Shown: positions 33,310 through 48,445 of the stretch, in pieces
How positions within the stretch are numbered: position 1 is the stretch's first letter
How the letters are laid out: each line of letters opens with the position of its first letter
Assembly: GCA_003586115.2 (NCBI GenBank)
Contig: QVOM02000115.1
Coordinates: 3,612,435-3,676,434, forward strand
Source: Salvator merianae
Lineage: Eukaryota > Chordata > Lepidosauria > Squamata > Teiidae
DNA length: 64,000 nt
Direction: 5' to 3'
Program-made: the position numbers and the translations under genes
Notes under the pieces: model-generated
What the model saw: only the letters and a program-made list of their open reading frames with translations
Told to the model about the DNA's origin: nothing
The model's database searches: none

Positions 33310-34010
33310 TCCCCATCCGTCAGTCCTTCCATCAGTCCATCCATCTGTCCGTCCATCAGTCCATCTGTCCATCCATCCATCCATCCATCCATCCATCCAT
33401 CCATCCATCCATCTGTCTGTCTCCTCTTCCACCTGTTTCTCTGTCCGGCTGAACATCCAACAGTCTATTGGTCTATCCGTCAGGCCTTTCATCGGTCCGT
33501 CCTTATGTCCATTAGTCCGTCTGTTTGTCTGTCCATCTGTCCAACTGTCCATCCATTGGTCCATCTCTCTGTTCGTCTGTCTGTCCATCTGTCTGTCCAT
33601 CCTTATCACTGTCCGTTCATCTGTCCTGTTTGTTCATCCATCTGTCTATCTGGCCTCTCTGTCCGTTGGTCCATCACTCTATCAGTCGGTTGGTTTGTCC
33701 ATCTGTCTGTCTGTCCTTTGGTCTATCCATCTGTCCAACCGTCTGTCCTTCGGTCTGTCCATCCGTCCATCTGTCTGTTTGTCTGTCTGTTTGTCTGTCT
33801 GTTTCCATCCATCCCTCTGTCCATCCCTCTGTCTATCAGTCCATCACTCCGTCCATCACTTCGTCCATTTGCCATCTGTCTGTTCTTCCTTCCTTCCTTC
33901 CTTCCTTCCTTCCTTCCTTCCTTCCTTCCGTCTGTCAGTCTGGCCATCTGTCCGTCTGTTCTTGTTCTGTCCGTCAGTCCATCCATCCTTCAGTCCATCA
34001 GTCCTTCTCC
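33310..34010. repeat. Compound tetranucleotide array (CCAT/CTGT/TTCC)
   Basis: About 700 bp of mixed CCAT, GTCC, CTGT and TTCC tetranucleotide repeats; pure runs include (CCAT)n near 33370-33410 and (TTCC)n at 33889-33929. All reading frames stay open over much of the length and encode Ser/Pro/His/Cys repeats ([12 protein letters not shown]), including an apparent 295-codon frame from 33215. These are not genes. Confidence 0.95.
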
Positions 34011-34182
34011 ACCCCAACCCATTGTTATCTCTAGCTGGCCACGTGGCTGTGGTACCCTCCCTCCCTAGCCTGCAGCCTGCAGCGAACTGTGTACCTGTCT
34101 GAAGTTACTGTAGCACTGTGGTGGTTTTGTGCTAAACTTCATAAATCTAGAAGGACCTCTGTTTTTTGGTTTAATCAGCAGT

Positions 34183-34633
34183 ATTAGTGGAGGAAGCCTT
34201 TAATTTCCTCCTGGCAGTGCCGAATGGAGGAGAAAGGAGGAGAAAGGACTGCAGAATAGCAAAGTAAAATGGAGGATGGCTTTCTTTTCTCCTGGCAGCA
34301 GTGGAAGGGGGGATAATGGAGGCAGAAGGAACTACTGTGCTTCCTGCCCACCCACAAAGACTGTCATTGGACAGCAGGAAATGGGGATCCCTCCCTCTGC
34401 ACCCCCCCAAAAAAGTATGGTCCCTCCCAAATAGTCTTCTTCCGCATTCTCACATCACAAAGTAAAGTGGGCTAGCAATCTGGAATCGTTTGAGAACTCA
34501 TTAAATCTGAATGCAAAATAGTCTGGATTTGGCCAATTTAGTCCAGAAAAACTATGGAAAGCCAAGATCATGTTGTGCCAGTGGGACTGAAAACAACCTG
34601 TAAACTGATAAAAGCTGTGTTGGAATGCTCCCA
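34183..34633. mobile_element. Right-hand fragment of a third 12046-type Harbinger element
   Basis: It aligns with 12760-13200 throughout: GTGGAGGAAGCCTTTAATTT, ACTACTG(T/C)GCTTCCTGCCC, GGGATCCCTCCCTCTGC and TAAACTGAT(A/T)AAA. CpG sites are largely decayed to TG/CA, so it is older than the two other copies. The left half is missing and the right terminus is eroded (GTGTTGGAATGCTCC). Confidence 0.8.
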
Positions 34634-36830
34634 GAGGTATAGCCTCTCTAGCTCAGCTGGCCCAGGCAAAACCCAGCAACATCTGGATTAACACAGAAAG
34701 GAATACTGCTGCCAGACTGCTGCCTTCTCTAGTACAAATATTTACCTGTCTTTAAAATAAACTACATTGCTAACATTATCCCCAGTACAGGATGTCTAGG
34801 AATTGAACTGAGTCTCTTTCTGTTGGAGTCACTGCTAAATGCTTTTTAATTTGTTCTTTGCACTGCCTCTACTGGCAGAGACAAACTGCCCTGGTTTTCA
34901 CCTCTCATATTAGTGTGTGCATTGTGACACAATTATTCTTTTCCAAATTTCCAGTGTGTTTTGAAGAATATATTGCATTTGGAAATGTATTTTTGATGAA
35001 GAAATACTTACCAAAATACAAATTTTAAAACACATTTGCAATGAATACAGAAACAGAACAGTATTTAAGCTCAATAATGTGTTTTTCAAAATTTCTCCTT
35101 TCCTCTCTTTTAAGTCTTTGTGTGAAATATACTACCTCATGTGATTTATGTTTCTTTTCTTTCAGAAATCAGTTCAGAGGCCAATAAGTTCTCAGTATCA
35201 CGAAAGTTTCCAGAAAGTAGTGGCAATGCATTTATAAGACTGCACATCTGTGGACAGTTAAGTATTGATTAATACTTAGTGGGTACATGGGCAAAAATAT
35301 AATTGGGAATAGGATGCATTACATGGTCTTCTAGGAGATCTCTAGAGATGTATTTTGTTTTGTTTGTGCTATATTAGTGGTTGCACTGGACTTTCAGGCC
35401 TTAAAAAGCCTTGTGATTTGTTGTCTAATTGACAAAACCTTCAGGACAATATTGTTTGCCATTACAGCTAAAGAAAAATCAGAAACAAGCAAAGTCAACT
35501 GTGAAACCTTATTACTTTTGTCAGCCATTAAAAGCCCACAGACTGTCATATTTGTCTGGTTTCTGAGTTTGGTTGAGAATGAAAGATATTCTTATAAAGA
35601 ATTTTTGAAATTGTTCCTGCAAGCTGTGATATAAAGCAATTGGCTCTTGCATAAACCTTTGGCATGCATATTACAACACCCTGATTTAGGCTGCATTTGA
35701 AACTGACAATGGATAGAGCAGACATAGTTCTTACATTGCCACATGCATCTGTGGCAACCCCACCACAGCTACGCTATATCCCTCCTAAAACATTTACTAC
35801 CCTATTTTGGGGAAACCTGACCATTTCACTTACCTTGTGGATAGGGCTGTCATCATTGCCACTCTGGCCACCATGCATGTGCAGGGGCCAAAAAAGAAAC
35901 CCAAGCATATGTGGTGATGGCATCATCCACATTTGGGTATTTTGCTATGGTGAAATGCCTGGGTGTGCTTGTCCACTGCACATGTGTGGGGGGCTTGTCC
36001 ACTGCACATGTGTGGGGGGCGAAAAGACGACTGCACATGCACAGTGGTCAAAATCATGCAGTTCTGGGTATTTTGCAGCAAAATACCCTGATGTATGCAT
36101 CACTCCAAATCACACGGTCCCCCACTCTGTCTAGCCAACAGGTGATCATTCTGGAGCGGCTTTTCTCTGGAATATCAACCTGTTGGCATTATATTTGGCC
36201 AGTGTCTGGAGCTGGTCTTAGAGGTTGTGGAACTCTTGCTCTGCAGTCTCCGAAGTGTCCGCTGGACCCCATTAAGGAACACACAAAAAAATGGCCATAA
36301 AAGTTGGTCATTTTCCGTGCATTCTTTAATGAAACCAGGCAGATGGTAATGAAGGTAAACCTCTCTGCCACTAATGTCCGTTCATTCAGAAACCATGGGG
36401 GCAGAAGAAGGTGACAAGCACCCTCAGAGTCATTTTTCCTGCACTGCAAAAAAAAAAAAAAAAGGACCCATACAAGGGTGCTTTGCAGCCCTTGAAGGTT
36501 AGCTGCAGGCCTGAAGTCAGCGTGGGCAATAGACACCATGCGCCTTGGACCTTCACTGGGTAACCTTTTCTCCTGAAGTGAAATGCACTCGGGATAGGGC
36601 TGCCTGGTGTCCTGTATTATACAGTCCCATATTTTGAAGTATCATGTCAGACATGCCCAATTTCTAACACCAGTCCCCCCAAAAAACAAAACTTGCTAGA
36701 AGTACTTAATGGCAATGTCTTCTTGCTCTCTTTATGTAACATGGCAATGTAAAATTCCAATTTTGATAACGTTCACATGGTATTTTTGAACTTTCCTGAA
36801 ATGTTTAGAAACCAGTACTGTTATTTAGAA
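34634..36830. other. AT-rich unassigned sequence
   Basis: No confirmed gene. A strong-looking splice acceptor (TTTCTTTTCTTTCAG at 35151-35165) precedes an open stretch to about 35258, noted as a candidate only. The 35690-36130 part, with ATTTGGGTATTTTGC and repeats of GCACATGTGTGGGGGGC, resembles 50829-51133 and may be a third short-element family. Confidence 0.4.
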
Positions 36831-36834
36831 CGAA

Positions 36835-37690
36835 GAGAGAGAAAGTTTATTTATGATAACAGATCAAATGAAAAACAACATGTATACAATATATAGAAAA
36901 AAATAAAACACAATTAAAAAGAGAAAATGTATAAATATTTATAACACTAACCAAAATATATGTTTTGTCAAAACCTGGACATGAAATAGAAAAAAATTGC
37001 TACATTGAGAGAAACACAATCCTGCTGATCAGAAAGCAAATATTGCAAATACAATAGGTCAGAACAGCCTGATATTATGATAGTAGAGGAGTTGTAAATT
37101 GCAGCTGGACATCTCTGTAGACAAGGTAGATCAGTAAGACATGTGTTGTTGTTTCTACAAGCCCTGCTTCACAGGGACAGCGTCTGTTGTCACAAGGGTT
37201 TTACTGCATTTCCCTTTCAAGACTGATGTTGGCAAGGCATTAAATTGAACTGAAGAGAAGGCTCTTCCAAATTTAGGGATATTGATTTTTTGTTTAGACA
37301 TTTAGCAGATTGGTATGGAGGATGGAAACTATTTAACCTTTCGCAAAAATATGAATCCAGGCTATGACTCCACATTTAAGCTTTTCTGCCTCACTCTGGA
37401 GTGCAGCATTAGATACAGAGTGTGGAATTTTTAAGATCTTTCTTTAAAATGGAGATTGAAGGTCTTCCAAATGAGAAAAAAGTTTGTAAAGACCTAGCTG
37501 AATGCCATATAATAGTTGAGGGTTGACCTTTGCTGAAAATAATTTTATAGCTTGCTGTGAACCATACTGGGAATACTGGTTTATAGCTTACCCAGACAAC
37601 AGGCGCTCAGGGATTGAATTGTGTAGGCTTTAAAAATGTTAAATTGGCTAGGTGACTCTGTACAGCTTATACAAATATTCTGGGACATAG
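36835..37690 (-). mobile_element. Possible LINE 3' part, minus strand
   Basis: The minus strand near 37190-37110 reads CDNRRCPCEAGLVETTTHVLL then YRDVQLQF, resembling the CPC...ET..H.L cysteine/histidine block at the C-terminus of several LINE reverse transcriptases. Little else is recognisable and there is no full domain. Confidence 0.4.
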
Positions 37691-38970
37691 GTTAAAAGGA
37701 ATTAAAATGAACTTTATTTTAAACATAATAAAAAACTTCAAAAAGATTAAAAGAAACAAAAATGTAGGATCTGACTATCAGCTGGCTATCAGAAGCACAG
37801 AGCACAGAACAGAGCAGCTTTCAGCTTTAGGCAATTTGTCTTTACAGAGCAAATGCAGAAGGACATATAAGGAAAAGGACCCCAAGAAGTCTCATTTTAT
37901 GAATGGAGAGTTCATTTGAGGATAAATTTTGACAGTGCAAAGGGAAAAGTAGAAAAAGAGCAAAGCAGAAAGGCTTTACCTAGAATCTGCTCTCTTTCCC
38001 TACCAAAAATGACCTACCCTGCCAGGAGCAGCCAGTTAGTTTCTCACCCTCAGCCACAGTGAAGAAGTTACTTGGGCCTTTGGCAGCAGCAAGTGAGGTG
38101 AAGTGATGTGAAGCGGAGCAGAGCGGAGAAGAGTGGCTTATTTTAGCAGTGAAGCAGTGGGGATGACACCTTGAGCAGATGAGTGAAGTCAGAGGGAATT
38201 TGAACATACCTGACTTCTCCTGATGTGGGATTTTTATGCACATCTGGACTAGATTTTTCCTCCCTTTTGGCTCTGCCCAGGGGCAGGTACTGGAAGAAGC
38301 AATGGTAATGTAAGTCTATGGGATAAGCTCTGGTGGGAACTCTGGTGGAAATTTGGAAGGGAGCAGACAAATGATGTAGTATGATGTAGGTGCTTGATGT
38401 CACCCTTGCATTTGTGCTGAGGTGAGAAAACACACCTAGACTGTATGTTGAAAGGCTTTAATAAGTGACCTTTACCTGAACAACACTTTAGCTCTGGCTG
38501 GAACTGGTTGGAGAAGGCTTGTATTGACACTCTTCAATGAGAAATTCTACAGATGTGGTCTGGAACAATAGATTTCCCTGTGTTGCCAAATAGTTGCCAC
38601 TAAATCCTTTGTAATGATTGATTTCTTAGTTTCCCAAGTTAAATCTTAGTCTGTGCAAAGGGTTTTCCTCTTTGCTTCCTCCAGGCACAGGAAGAATGTT
38701 TCTTGTCTTTTTGCAAATAGGCTTGTATTTTTAACATGGATGTAGGTAGGCACAAATGGATGGATTCTGGTCTAAATACATGGTCCATGCTTCTGGTCCA
38801 GTTCTCCTGTATCTGCAACCTTTATGACAATTATATTTATAAAACCAGTGTCCATTTTTATGGGTTAGGAGCATCTGTACCTTGGCAGAGCTCTGTCTTT
38901 TAGTGGCAGAGGACTCTAGGGATTCTGGGTAATATCACTACAAGTTGCAGGCTCAGATAAAGGTCCTCAT
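37691..38970. other. Unassigned sequence
   Basis: No recognised gene or repeat family. It contains a purine-rich GCGGAGCAGAGCGGAG stretch near 38113. Confidence 0.45.
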
Positions 38971-38974
38971 GTAC

Positions 38975-39350
38975 ATAAGAAGAACCCTGCTGTATCAGGC
39001 CACAGTTCATCTAGTCCTGCATCTTGGTCCACCAATGAGTTCTGGTCATTCTCAAGCATAGAACAAAGGCAAAACCTTCACCAGCTCTCAACTCTCTGCA
39101 AATAACCGTTAGAGGCATCCTTCCTGCCTTTTCAACCTGGAGCTGGTACTTTGGCATCCATTCTAATAGTCATTGAAACACCTGTCCTCCTTGAATTTGT
39201 CTAACACTTTCTTAAAGCTATCCAGACTGGTTGCTTTCACCACCTCTTCTGGTAGTAAATTCTATGATCCTCTGGATGAAGAAATACTTTGTTCTCAGTC
39301 CTAACTCTCCTACTCATCAGCTTCATAGAGTGCCCTGGTTCTAGTGTGGT
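38975..39350 (-). mobile_element. CR1/L3-type LINE 3' end, minus strand
   Basis: The inverted 3' terminus (AAGAACCCTGCTGTATCAGG, TCATCTAGTCC) is followed by 3' UTR and the very end of ORF2 (CACCTCTTCTGGTAGTAAAT), matching the copy at 15145 position by position. About 375 bp remain. Confidence 0.8.
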
Positions 39351-41170
39351 ACAACAGAGAAAACTTCTCCAATGTAAAGAGGTCCTTGTTAACCTAGAGG
39401 TGTTGTTTTGGAGGAGGGATATCTGTAATTGTTGGTTTGCATTGTTGGCATGTGGCTTTTCCCCACATTTCAGTTTTCAGTAACTTTATACCTGTGTTCT
39501 GTTATTAAAACCCTGCTTGTTTGTCTCTGATTTTTGCAGCCTGGGTTTAAGGAGAATGGCTAGTAGTGCTCTGGAAAGCATTCTAGCAGGCTGGCCACAG
39601 AAATTGCCGAACCAATTACCTAATCATAGAAAAAACTGGGAAAAAACCAAAAAAACAGGTGTATTTGATGTTTGACAGATTTTCTACCACTTTTGGCAAT
39701 CCTGCACTGTAGTCAGAATCTGACAAGGATGGCACAGGCGGAAGAGAAAATTACCCAATACATCCAGCTTCAAAGTTGTCAGCAGATGTACTTAAATCCT
39801 CGGATAACTGATGTGGGGAAAGCTGAGTAACATCACTAATGATCTACATGGAATGGCTTTGATAAGGAAAGAGAAGAGAGACGAATGGGATCATGGAGGA
39901 CAGAATGCAACACAGGGAGAGGTTTTTATTGCAGTAATGGTCAGCTTCAGGTCACAAACTTAGCCTCTTTACGATCAAGCATTGTGGTCAGCAAGGGAAA
40001 TGTGTACTTGGGTAAGCCTCAGTTTAATGGTAGTGTCTTCCCTGCAGAGACAAGTATAACAGCATGAATAGTTTTGTGTGAGTTTGTGCAGTGTTAGCTT
40101 ACTTTTTTTCTTTTTTCTTTTGGGAGTGGGTGCCACCTCCCATTCATGAGCTGAATTGCTGAGCAGGGAGAGACCTGGCTCAACTCTCACTTCAGAGCTA
40201 AATCGCTAAGCAAAAGCCTGGGGTGCCTGACAGCCCCTGATACTTTCTGAGAGGCTGAGTTCACCAGAGTGTTGGGAGGAACTCATTCCAGAGACGGTGT
40301 GTCTTTTGGCAAAGCCCTGAATTGTGTGTGCGTGTGCTTTTTTAATGTTTGCCTCTGTGAAGACTGCCCCTTGCTTCCTGCCTCATTTCCTTTAATGATT
40401 TTTCTCTTCACTTTGCTTTCCTCCACACTTTGCATTAATCTCTCTTTCACCCCACCTTCTTTGCATTTATTGCTCACTTTGATCTCTGCCTTTGTCTGAA
40501 GCCTGAAAGACCACAGGAACTTTTACTCATTTAAAACTTTCTCTCTTGGTACAACTTAGTGCTTAGTTATTTGGGGAATCTTGCTTCTTGAGTTGCTCTA
40601 CCATTTGACTAATTTGCCCAATATTTAATGTGTTTTGTGCTACTCACTTTTACATTTGTTGCATAATAAAGATATTTCTTGGAGGCCTTTTAATTCTTTA
40701 ATAAAGAAACCGTGTATTAAGATCAGACATTTCCCCTCCCTTGGGATTGGCTCTAATTCCTGTTACTAGTTAAAACCAGCAGTCCTTAAAAATCCTGCAT
40801 CAAGGGAACGTTGCTCAAATACACGTCTAGAGCAGTTTCCAAAACAATTTCCAACACTATTTTTACTTTCGCAGCATTGATTCTCTTACTGGAATGTCTG
40901 GTGAGGTCCCTTCGGCATTAGTTCAATGGGAACTTCAGGGAGATGATCAGATGCATGAAAAACAAAAGGAAGAGAATATGTGTGGTGAGTTCCTGGAAGT
41001 TCCAGGTAAACTAATGCTGAATGGACCTCATCAACATTCCAATGAAAGAATCTGTGCCAGAGGAACCTGGCACAACACTAGTAGGCCACAGAAAGGGAAA
41101 TGCTGGCTCCCAATTCTATTCAGCATTTCTCTTCAACGTCAGGAAGCTCCCCTGATTAGTATAGAGAGTG
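39351..41170. other. Unassigned sequence
   Basis: No gene or well-defined repeat was seen. Frames at 40269-40499 and 40894-41448 show no family motif; the latter ends inside the L1. Confidence 0.45.
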
Positions 41171-41171
41171 C

Positions 41172-43285
<2,114 letters not shown>

Positions 43286-43404
43286 TTGATTAAATATGTA
43301 CTTTGATTCTGAGAATGAATCCACATGACTCAAGAGTGTGAGCCTCTGGATGGCCAGAGGGAGGATGGGGGAGTTATCTCATTCAGTCTTTATACTGCCT
43401 CAAA

Positions 43405-43769
43405 GGGCCTGTTTGCACTTTAGTGCTGGTGAGTGTGGAGATGTTCATGAGTACTGTGCATCCACACTTTGTGGGGGCCTGAGCTACTAGCTGTTGACAA
43501 CAAAATTATTGTCCACAGCTGTACCGGAAGCAGCTGGAATGGTACGCAGCATTCACACCCACTTCCGAATGCAAACGCTGCAGGCCAGCGTGTGGCGTGG
43601 TCCCCAGTCCCCATGGCAGTGGCTCTATATTTCTGTGATCGTTGTCATGGTGGGTGGCCAGCATTCACACTGTGAGTGCTGGAAGCCTGTTTCCAGGCTG
43701 TTCCAACCCTTGCAGTGCGGATAGCCGCTGCACTGTGGGGACTGATCTGTAGAAGGTGCGAAAAGGCCC
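43405..43769. mobile_element. Tourist-like MITE (GGGCCTGTTTGCAC termini), 365 bp
   Basis: The left end is GGGCCTGTTTGCACTTTAG and the right end inverted is GGGCCTTTTCGCACCTTC. AAA is duplicated at 43402-43404 and 43770-43772. The interior has the GTTGACAACAAAATTATTGT and CTGTACCGGAAGCAGCTGGA blocks shared with the copies at 44152 and 63629. Confidence 0.75.
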
Positions 43770-44151
43770 AAAGTCTCTAATAATATACCATTGCGTTGAA
43801 CCTCTTACAAGCACTCTGAGGGGAAGTCCTCTCCCCTCCCCAATGTACATGTATGAAAAGGGAGCAGACAATTTACCATGCACAGTTTCCATCTATATCA
43901 CTTAATACAACACTGAAAATGGTTGCCTTCCTGCCGTATCAAGGGAAGTGGCTCAGGGAGAAACCATCAGTGCTACAAGAGTGGTGTTGCTTGCAGCAGC
44001 CTTCCCCCAAAGGCTGGGGAACCATCATAGATGTGCAGTATTTGCTCACTATTTCAGTTGCCGCCATGGGTGACTTCCAGCCTCTCATCCCAGATCCCAC
44101 CTCTCCCAGGGTCAGAGTAGATGCAGCCCTGTGAAAGAATTAGAGACTTTG

Positions 44152-44606
44152 GGGGCCTGTTCGCACTTGAGTACTAGTGAGTGTCCAGACACTCACTAGC
44201 AAAGTACATCTGCACTTTTCAGAGGCCCCAGTGCTCAGGAGTGACTGCAAACACTCCCAAAGGTTACTAGCTGTGGACAACTAAATCGTTGTCCACAGCT
44301 GTACTGGGAGCAGCTGAACTTCTCCCATTACACAGTGTTTGCACCTAATTCTGGGTGCAAATGCTGCAGGCCATGGCACGGCTGCATCTGTGCAGTCACA
44401 TGCCTTATCCCCAGTTGCCATGGCAGCGGCCAGACATTTCTACAGCCACTGACATGGTGGCCGGACGGCATTCACATTGCAAGTGCTGGAAGCCTGTTTT
44501 GGGGCTGTTCCAGCCCTCACAGTGCAGATGGTTGGCGCACTGCAGAAATGGTCTGTTCCACCTTAGAATGGCATCCCATTCTAAGGTAGAAAGCATGAAC
44601 AGGCCC
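44152..44606. mobile_element. Tourist-like MITE (GGGCCTGTTCGCAC termini), 455 bp
   Basis: The left end is GGGGCCTGTTCGCACTTG and the right end inverted is GGGCCTGTTCATGCTTTC. TTG appears at both borders (44149-44151, 44607-44609). A 14-bp near-palindrome CTAGTGAGTGTCCAGACACTCACTAG lies just inside (44167-44192); the same palindrome follows the left end of 63629. Confidence 0.75.
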
Positions 44607-46100
44607 TTGAATTTCTATATCTTGACAGGAAGACATACAAACACTCTGCTTCACCTCATTGTATTACTTTCTTTATATTAAAAATGCCAACTTGAAAGCA
44701 GACTTTTAACCAGCCTGAAGACAGACTGCCGACAAGATTCAACAATACACTGAAGTCATATAAAAAAAAAAAGTTTAAAAATAAGTTAATTGTGAAAGTT
44801 ATGCATATGGTTATACACTATGGTTAAAACAGAACTAGAAATGTGCTGCAACTCACTCTGAGCTCAGAGTAGGTAGTCATTTAAGAATTAGTTCTTTGCC
44901 AATGAATTTATAAGGTTTATTTTGAACCTTTAACTGAATAGAGTTTTTCCAAAGTTTCTAAATGCAGTTCAATCATGTTTCAAGATACGCAGCCACTAGT
45001 TTTACCCCTTCTTTTGAAGACTAGGTGGTAATTAGAAAAAAGCAGTAAAAATTCTTGAATGCAAACTTGCTCTTTCTTATCATATAGAAAGAATGTGGAC
45101 TTTTCAAACCATTACTGGCACTCATAAAAATGTATTTTTTTGTTTTTTGTGGTAATTTTGTATGCCAATATTTTTATTGATTAATATTACATTATTACAC
45201 CAGAAAACACCCTGAAAGCTAACCCCAAACAATATACTTCATAAGAATATTAGGAACGTGCTAAACGGCTAGATTTAGGGGTAAGTTTGGTTGAGAGTTA
45301 ACAACTTTTCAGGATTAATAGCGAAGTAGGTTTTTTTAAAAGTCAAGACTGCTGCGACTTGGCAATTTTTATTAGGGGATGCAAAGGTTTTCTGCTCACG
45401 CCCAGCAATTGGATCTTGCCAATACTCTCTTTTTTTTCAGTAAGTATAGAGAATATGAAACTACTGACCTCCACATAGATGGCAAAGCCCCCATAACCAA
45501 ACCTTATCAGCACTAGATGATGCTATAAAGGGTGTCTCGGAGGCAAGGTTCTAAACCAGCTCAGCACCCACCCCAAATCAGCTCACCCAGCTTTCAGTGG
45601 GTGTTCATGACAATGGCAGGATCCACACAGGAAGGGGGAACATGCTACAGCCATAGTACCTCCCCCTTTTGCACTAAAGAATAATGCTACGTTAATAGCA
45701 CTATTCTTAATGTGGAGGTGTATTGCTTGTGTGCCATCTCCCCCCCACTGTCAGATAGACAATTATCTTTGATCTGAAAGCTCTTATGGCAGTAGAACAG
45801 GGGAAGTGTGTATTGTCTATGGAAGTGGTGTCCTTTTCCTCCACACTGAATGTGCAAACATGGGGCTGTGTTGGGCAGACTCTGTACACAAGCACCATTC
45901 AGATCCTGCCAAAGAAAACCCAATGCATCAATGTAACATTTGGGTACAGAGGCAAACCATTCCATGCCCATAATTAATGGGTAGATATGTATCCCATAGG
46001 AGTGGTTCTCTGCCCCAGCTATACTTTTTCCCCTGGGGGCAATGAGTTGATTTTTGTAGGATTTGCTCAATTTTTCTTCACTCTGTTGCTTGACCTATGC
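44607..46100. other. Unassigned sequence
   Basis: AT-rich with a poly(A)-like run at 44762. The 45600-46020 stretch may hold another eroded short element. No gene is supported. Confidence 0.4.
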
Positions 46101-46106
46101 ATCTAA

Positions 46107-46560
46107 GACCATTTCCACACTTACTGGTAGTCCAATATAGTGCGGGGCCTATACTGAATCTGCTGCATCTGCACTGGTCACAGCATAGCCCTGTCTAAGG
46201 TCGCCAAAATGGCCACCTATACCATGACACTAGTAGACCTGATTTTTCAGGTTTACCTGTATTCCATGGGTGACCAGACCTGTCCAGGGAGGTATGAGGA
46301 AGAGTGCACACGTCCCAGCTCCAGTTTAGCAGAGGAGTGCATTTGGGCAGCACACCAAATTGCACCACCAAAATGCATTCCCCTAGACTCCTGAGGCCAG
46401 GAACTGTACTTTCTTGCCATCAAAGCCTTCGCATTAGGCTCTGAAGTTCATACATGCTTTGGAGCGGTGAGGGGGTGGGGGTGGGGCAATGTGGGCGGTG
46501 AGTGCAGCACCATGCAGTGCAGGGCCTGTCCTAAAATAGGCCGTCCAAGTGCAGACAGCC
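46107..46560. mobile_element. Short inverted-repeat element, family 2
   Basis: The left end GACCATTTCCACACTTACTG and the inverted right end GGCTGTCTGCACTTGGACGG are diverged inverted repeats. The interior (GCATTTGGGCAG(C/T)(A)CACCAAATT, CTTTGGAGCGGTG) matches 57173-57566 in the same orientation and 59725-60108 in the opposite one. Confidence 0.6.
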
Positions 46561-46888
46561 TTTTTCCAAGATAGTGAGGATGTTCCTTTAAGAACCATTC
46601 GAGCTAGAATGTTTCTCACCAAGCTACTACAGAAACTCTTCCACTTTTAAGGTTATCCCCATTCAGTCTAAGAAATTGGAAACTCCTCATACACAAACTG
46701 TTGCTGAAAACTGACTTCCAACTGGAACGAATTCCTCGTTTCCAAATCTGCATGAATGTTTCCAGTGGATGTAAAATTCACAGCTATTCACTCAAAAAAT
46801 TCATTTCTGCATTGAACTATAAACATTTTTTATTCATGCTAAAAGCCCTATTAAATGCATAATTCTAAAATGTGCTTTAAAAATACTG

Positions 46889-47240
46889 GGCAAGGAGTGT
46901 TTTTGCACTTACCCTCTTAGAATGGGATAATTTAGGTGGAATTGTGCATGCAGTGCAGACCCTGTCCACACTGCGTGGCTGGCAACTTACCTGAAGCAGA
47001 CTATCAGCATTTGCAGTGTGAATGCTGGTTTCCTTACCCAATCCTCGCCATGACAGCAGCCGGCCGCTATGATGGTGACTGGTCATGCCACGAAGCACGC
47101 AGGCATGAGCAGGTGTGCACAGGCGTGATGCCCCGATTGGGCCTGCGCGATTGGGCGGGACTGTTTGGGGCATCGCGCCTGCATGCACCTGAACACAGCC
47201 CATGACAAAGGCTGTCCAGACTGCTACAGTCCTTAGAGGA
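46889..47240. mobile_element. Tourist-like MITE fragment (family 1)
   Basis: The left side reads AGTGTTTTTGCACTTACCC, like the right terminus of 52500-53189 inverted. Interior phrases such as CAGTGTGAATGCTGG and CCATGACAGCAGCC occur in the other copies. The right end is not clear. Confidence 0.5.
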
Positions 47241-47989
47241 GCCTTTTGCCATGATAAGTAAAGTTGAGCGGGTGAAATCCTGCCCTTTTGAGGCATCCTT
47301 CTTTGAGCCCAGGGAAGTCTTTTCTAACCAGGAGCACCAACAGTAGGATTTTCTGCCCTCCTCTCAGCTCATTTTTTCCAGATCCATGGAAGCAGGCGCA
47401 AGTTGTGACTTGAGTACTCCCATTTGCTTGGTTTCCGGGTGACCAGAGTTTTGCCCCAGCTGCACTGTTTAGACACAACCCAGATTGATTCTTACATTCA
47501 ATCGAAGTCTTGAAATGGTTAATTTCAAAGAAATCTTTTCCCAAGCATTGCATCAATTAAATTAAAGTGGGCTTAAATGAGCAATCCAGATGGTGATTGG
47601 TTTGTTCCTTTTGGTGGATGTAAGAATATATAAATTCTATTACCATCAGAATTTGTGACTGCTTTTCCCACTCTTTGCAGTCTTACCTAAAAAAAAGAAG
47701 GAGTAGATATGGCCAAGAAAAGCCCAGTGCTAACATTTGAGGGCGTGTAGATTATTTGAATCTAATTTCACCAGCAGTTTTCTTTATCTGTGCCCTTTTC
47801 TCTTTGATCTTGCTTGCGACACACTGCATGGTACAGTCCCCGTGGGTTATGGATAAAGTTTCATGCAAAATCTATGCATAGATAAAGGTGAACAGATTAA
47901 CAACGGATTAAAAGTAGAGTGTTTTTTTAATCACGAGGGGCATTTTGGTAAGGAAAATTCTACCATTAACAGAGGAAAAGTATGGGCTG

Positions 47990-48445
47990 GCAATTTGATG
48001 ACAGTGTGATAAAGGAGACATTTGCCTTGTGGCACAATCCAGGCTGACCACTGGATCACTCTGTCTGTACCCGGCCACTGCCGCAGCTCACCTGGAGTTG
48101 ACCAAGCCCTCCCTGGAGCAACCCAGATATGGACAAGTAAAAAGCAGTCCACAGGCTGATCAGGAGCAGAGAGATTGCTCCTGGGATGGCAGAAATTCAC
48201 ATCATCTAGGTGCTGTGCACTTGTTTGCAGTTGGCAGGTTGCCATGGCAATGTCTGACCATGCACCAGAGGCCAGTCTGGACTTTGCCATGGGAATTCTG
48301 GCCAGCCATTGGCACTGCATGCACTGCATGCCAGGTGAGGGTCTAGTAGAGCACTTGTAGTGCAAATGACTGCCATCACACTCCAGCCTTACTGACCTGG
48401 AATAGTATGATTATACCAGACAAGAAAGTGAGAACAGGTCCCATG
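47990..48445. mobile_element. Tourist-like MITE, diverged (family 1)
   Basis: The right end inverted is GGGACCTGTTCTCACTTTC. The interior GTTGCCATGGCAATGTCTG resembles the GTTGCCATGGCAGCGGCC block at 44410. The left terminus is eroded. Confidence 0.5.

Noticed and set aside
33215..34102. 295-codon frame of Ser/Pro/His repeats
   Set aside because: Tetranucleotide repeat translated; all frames look alike.
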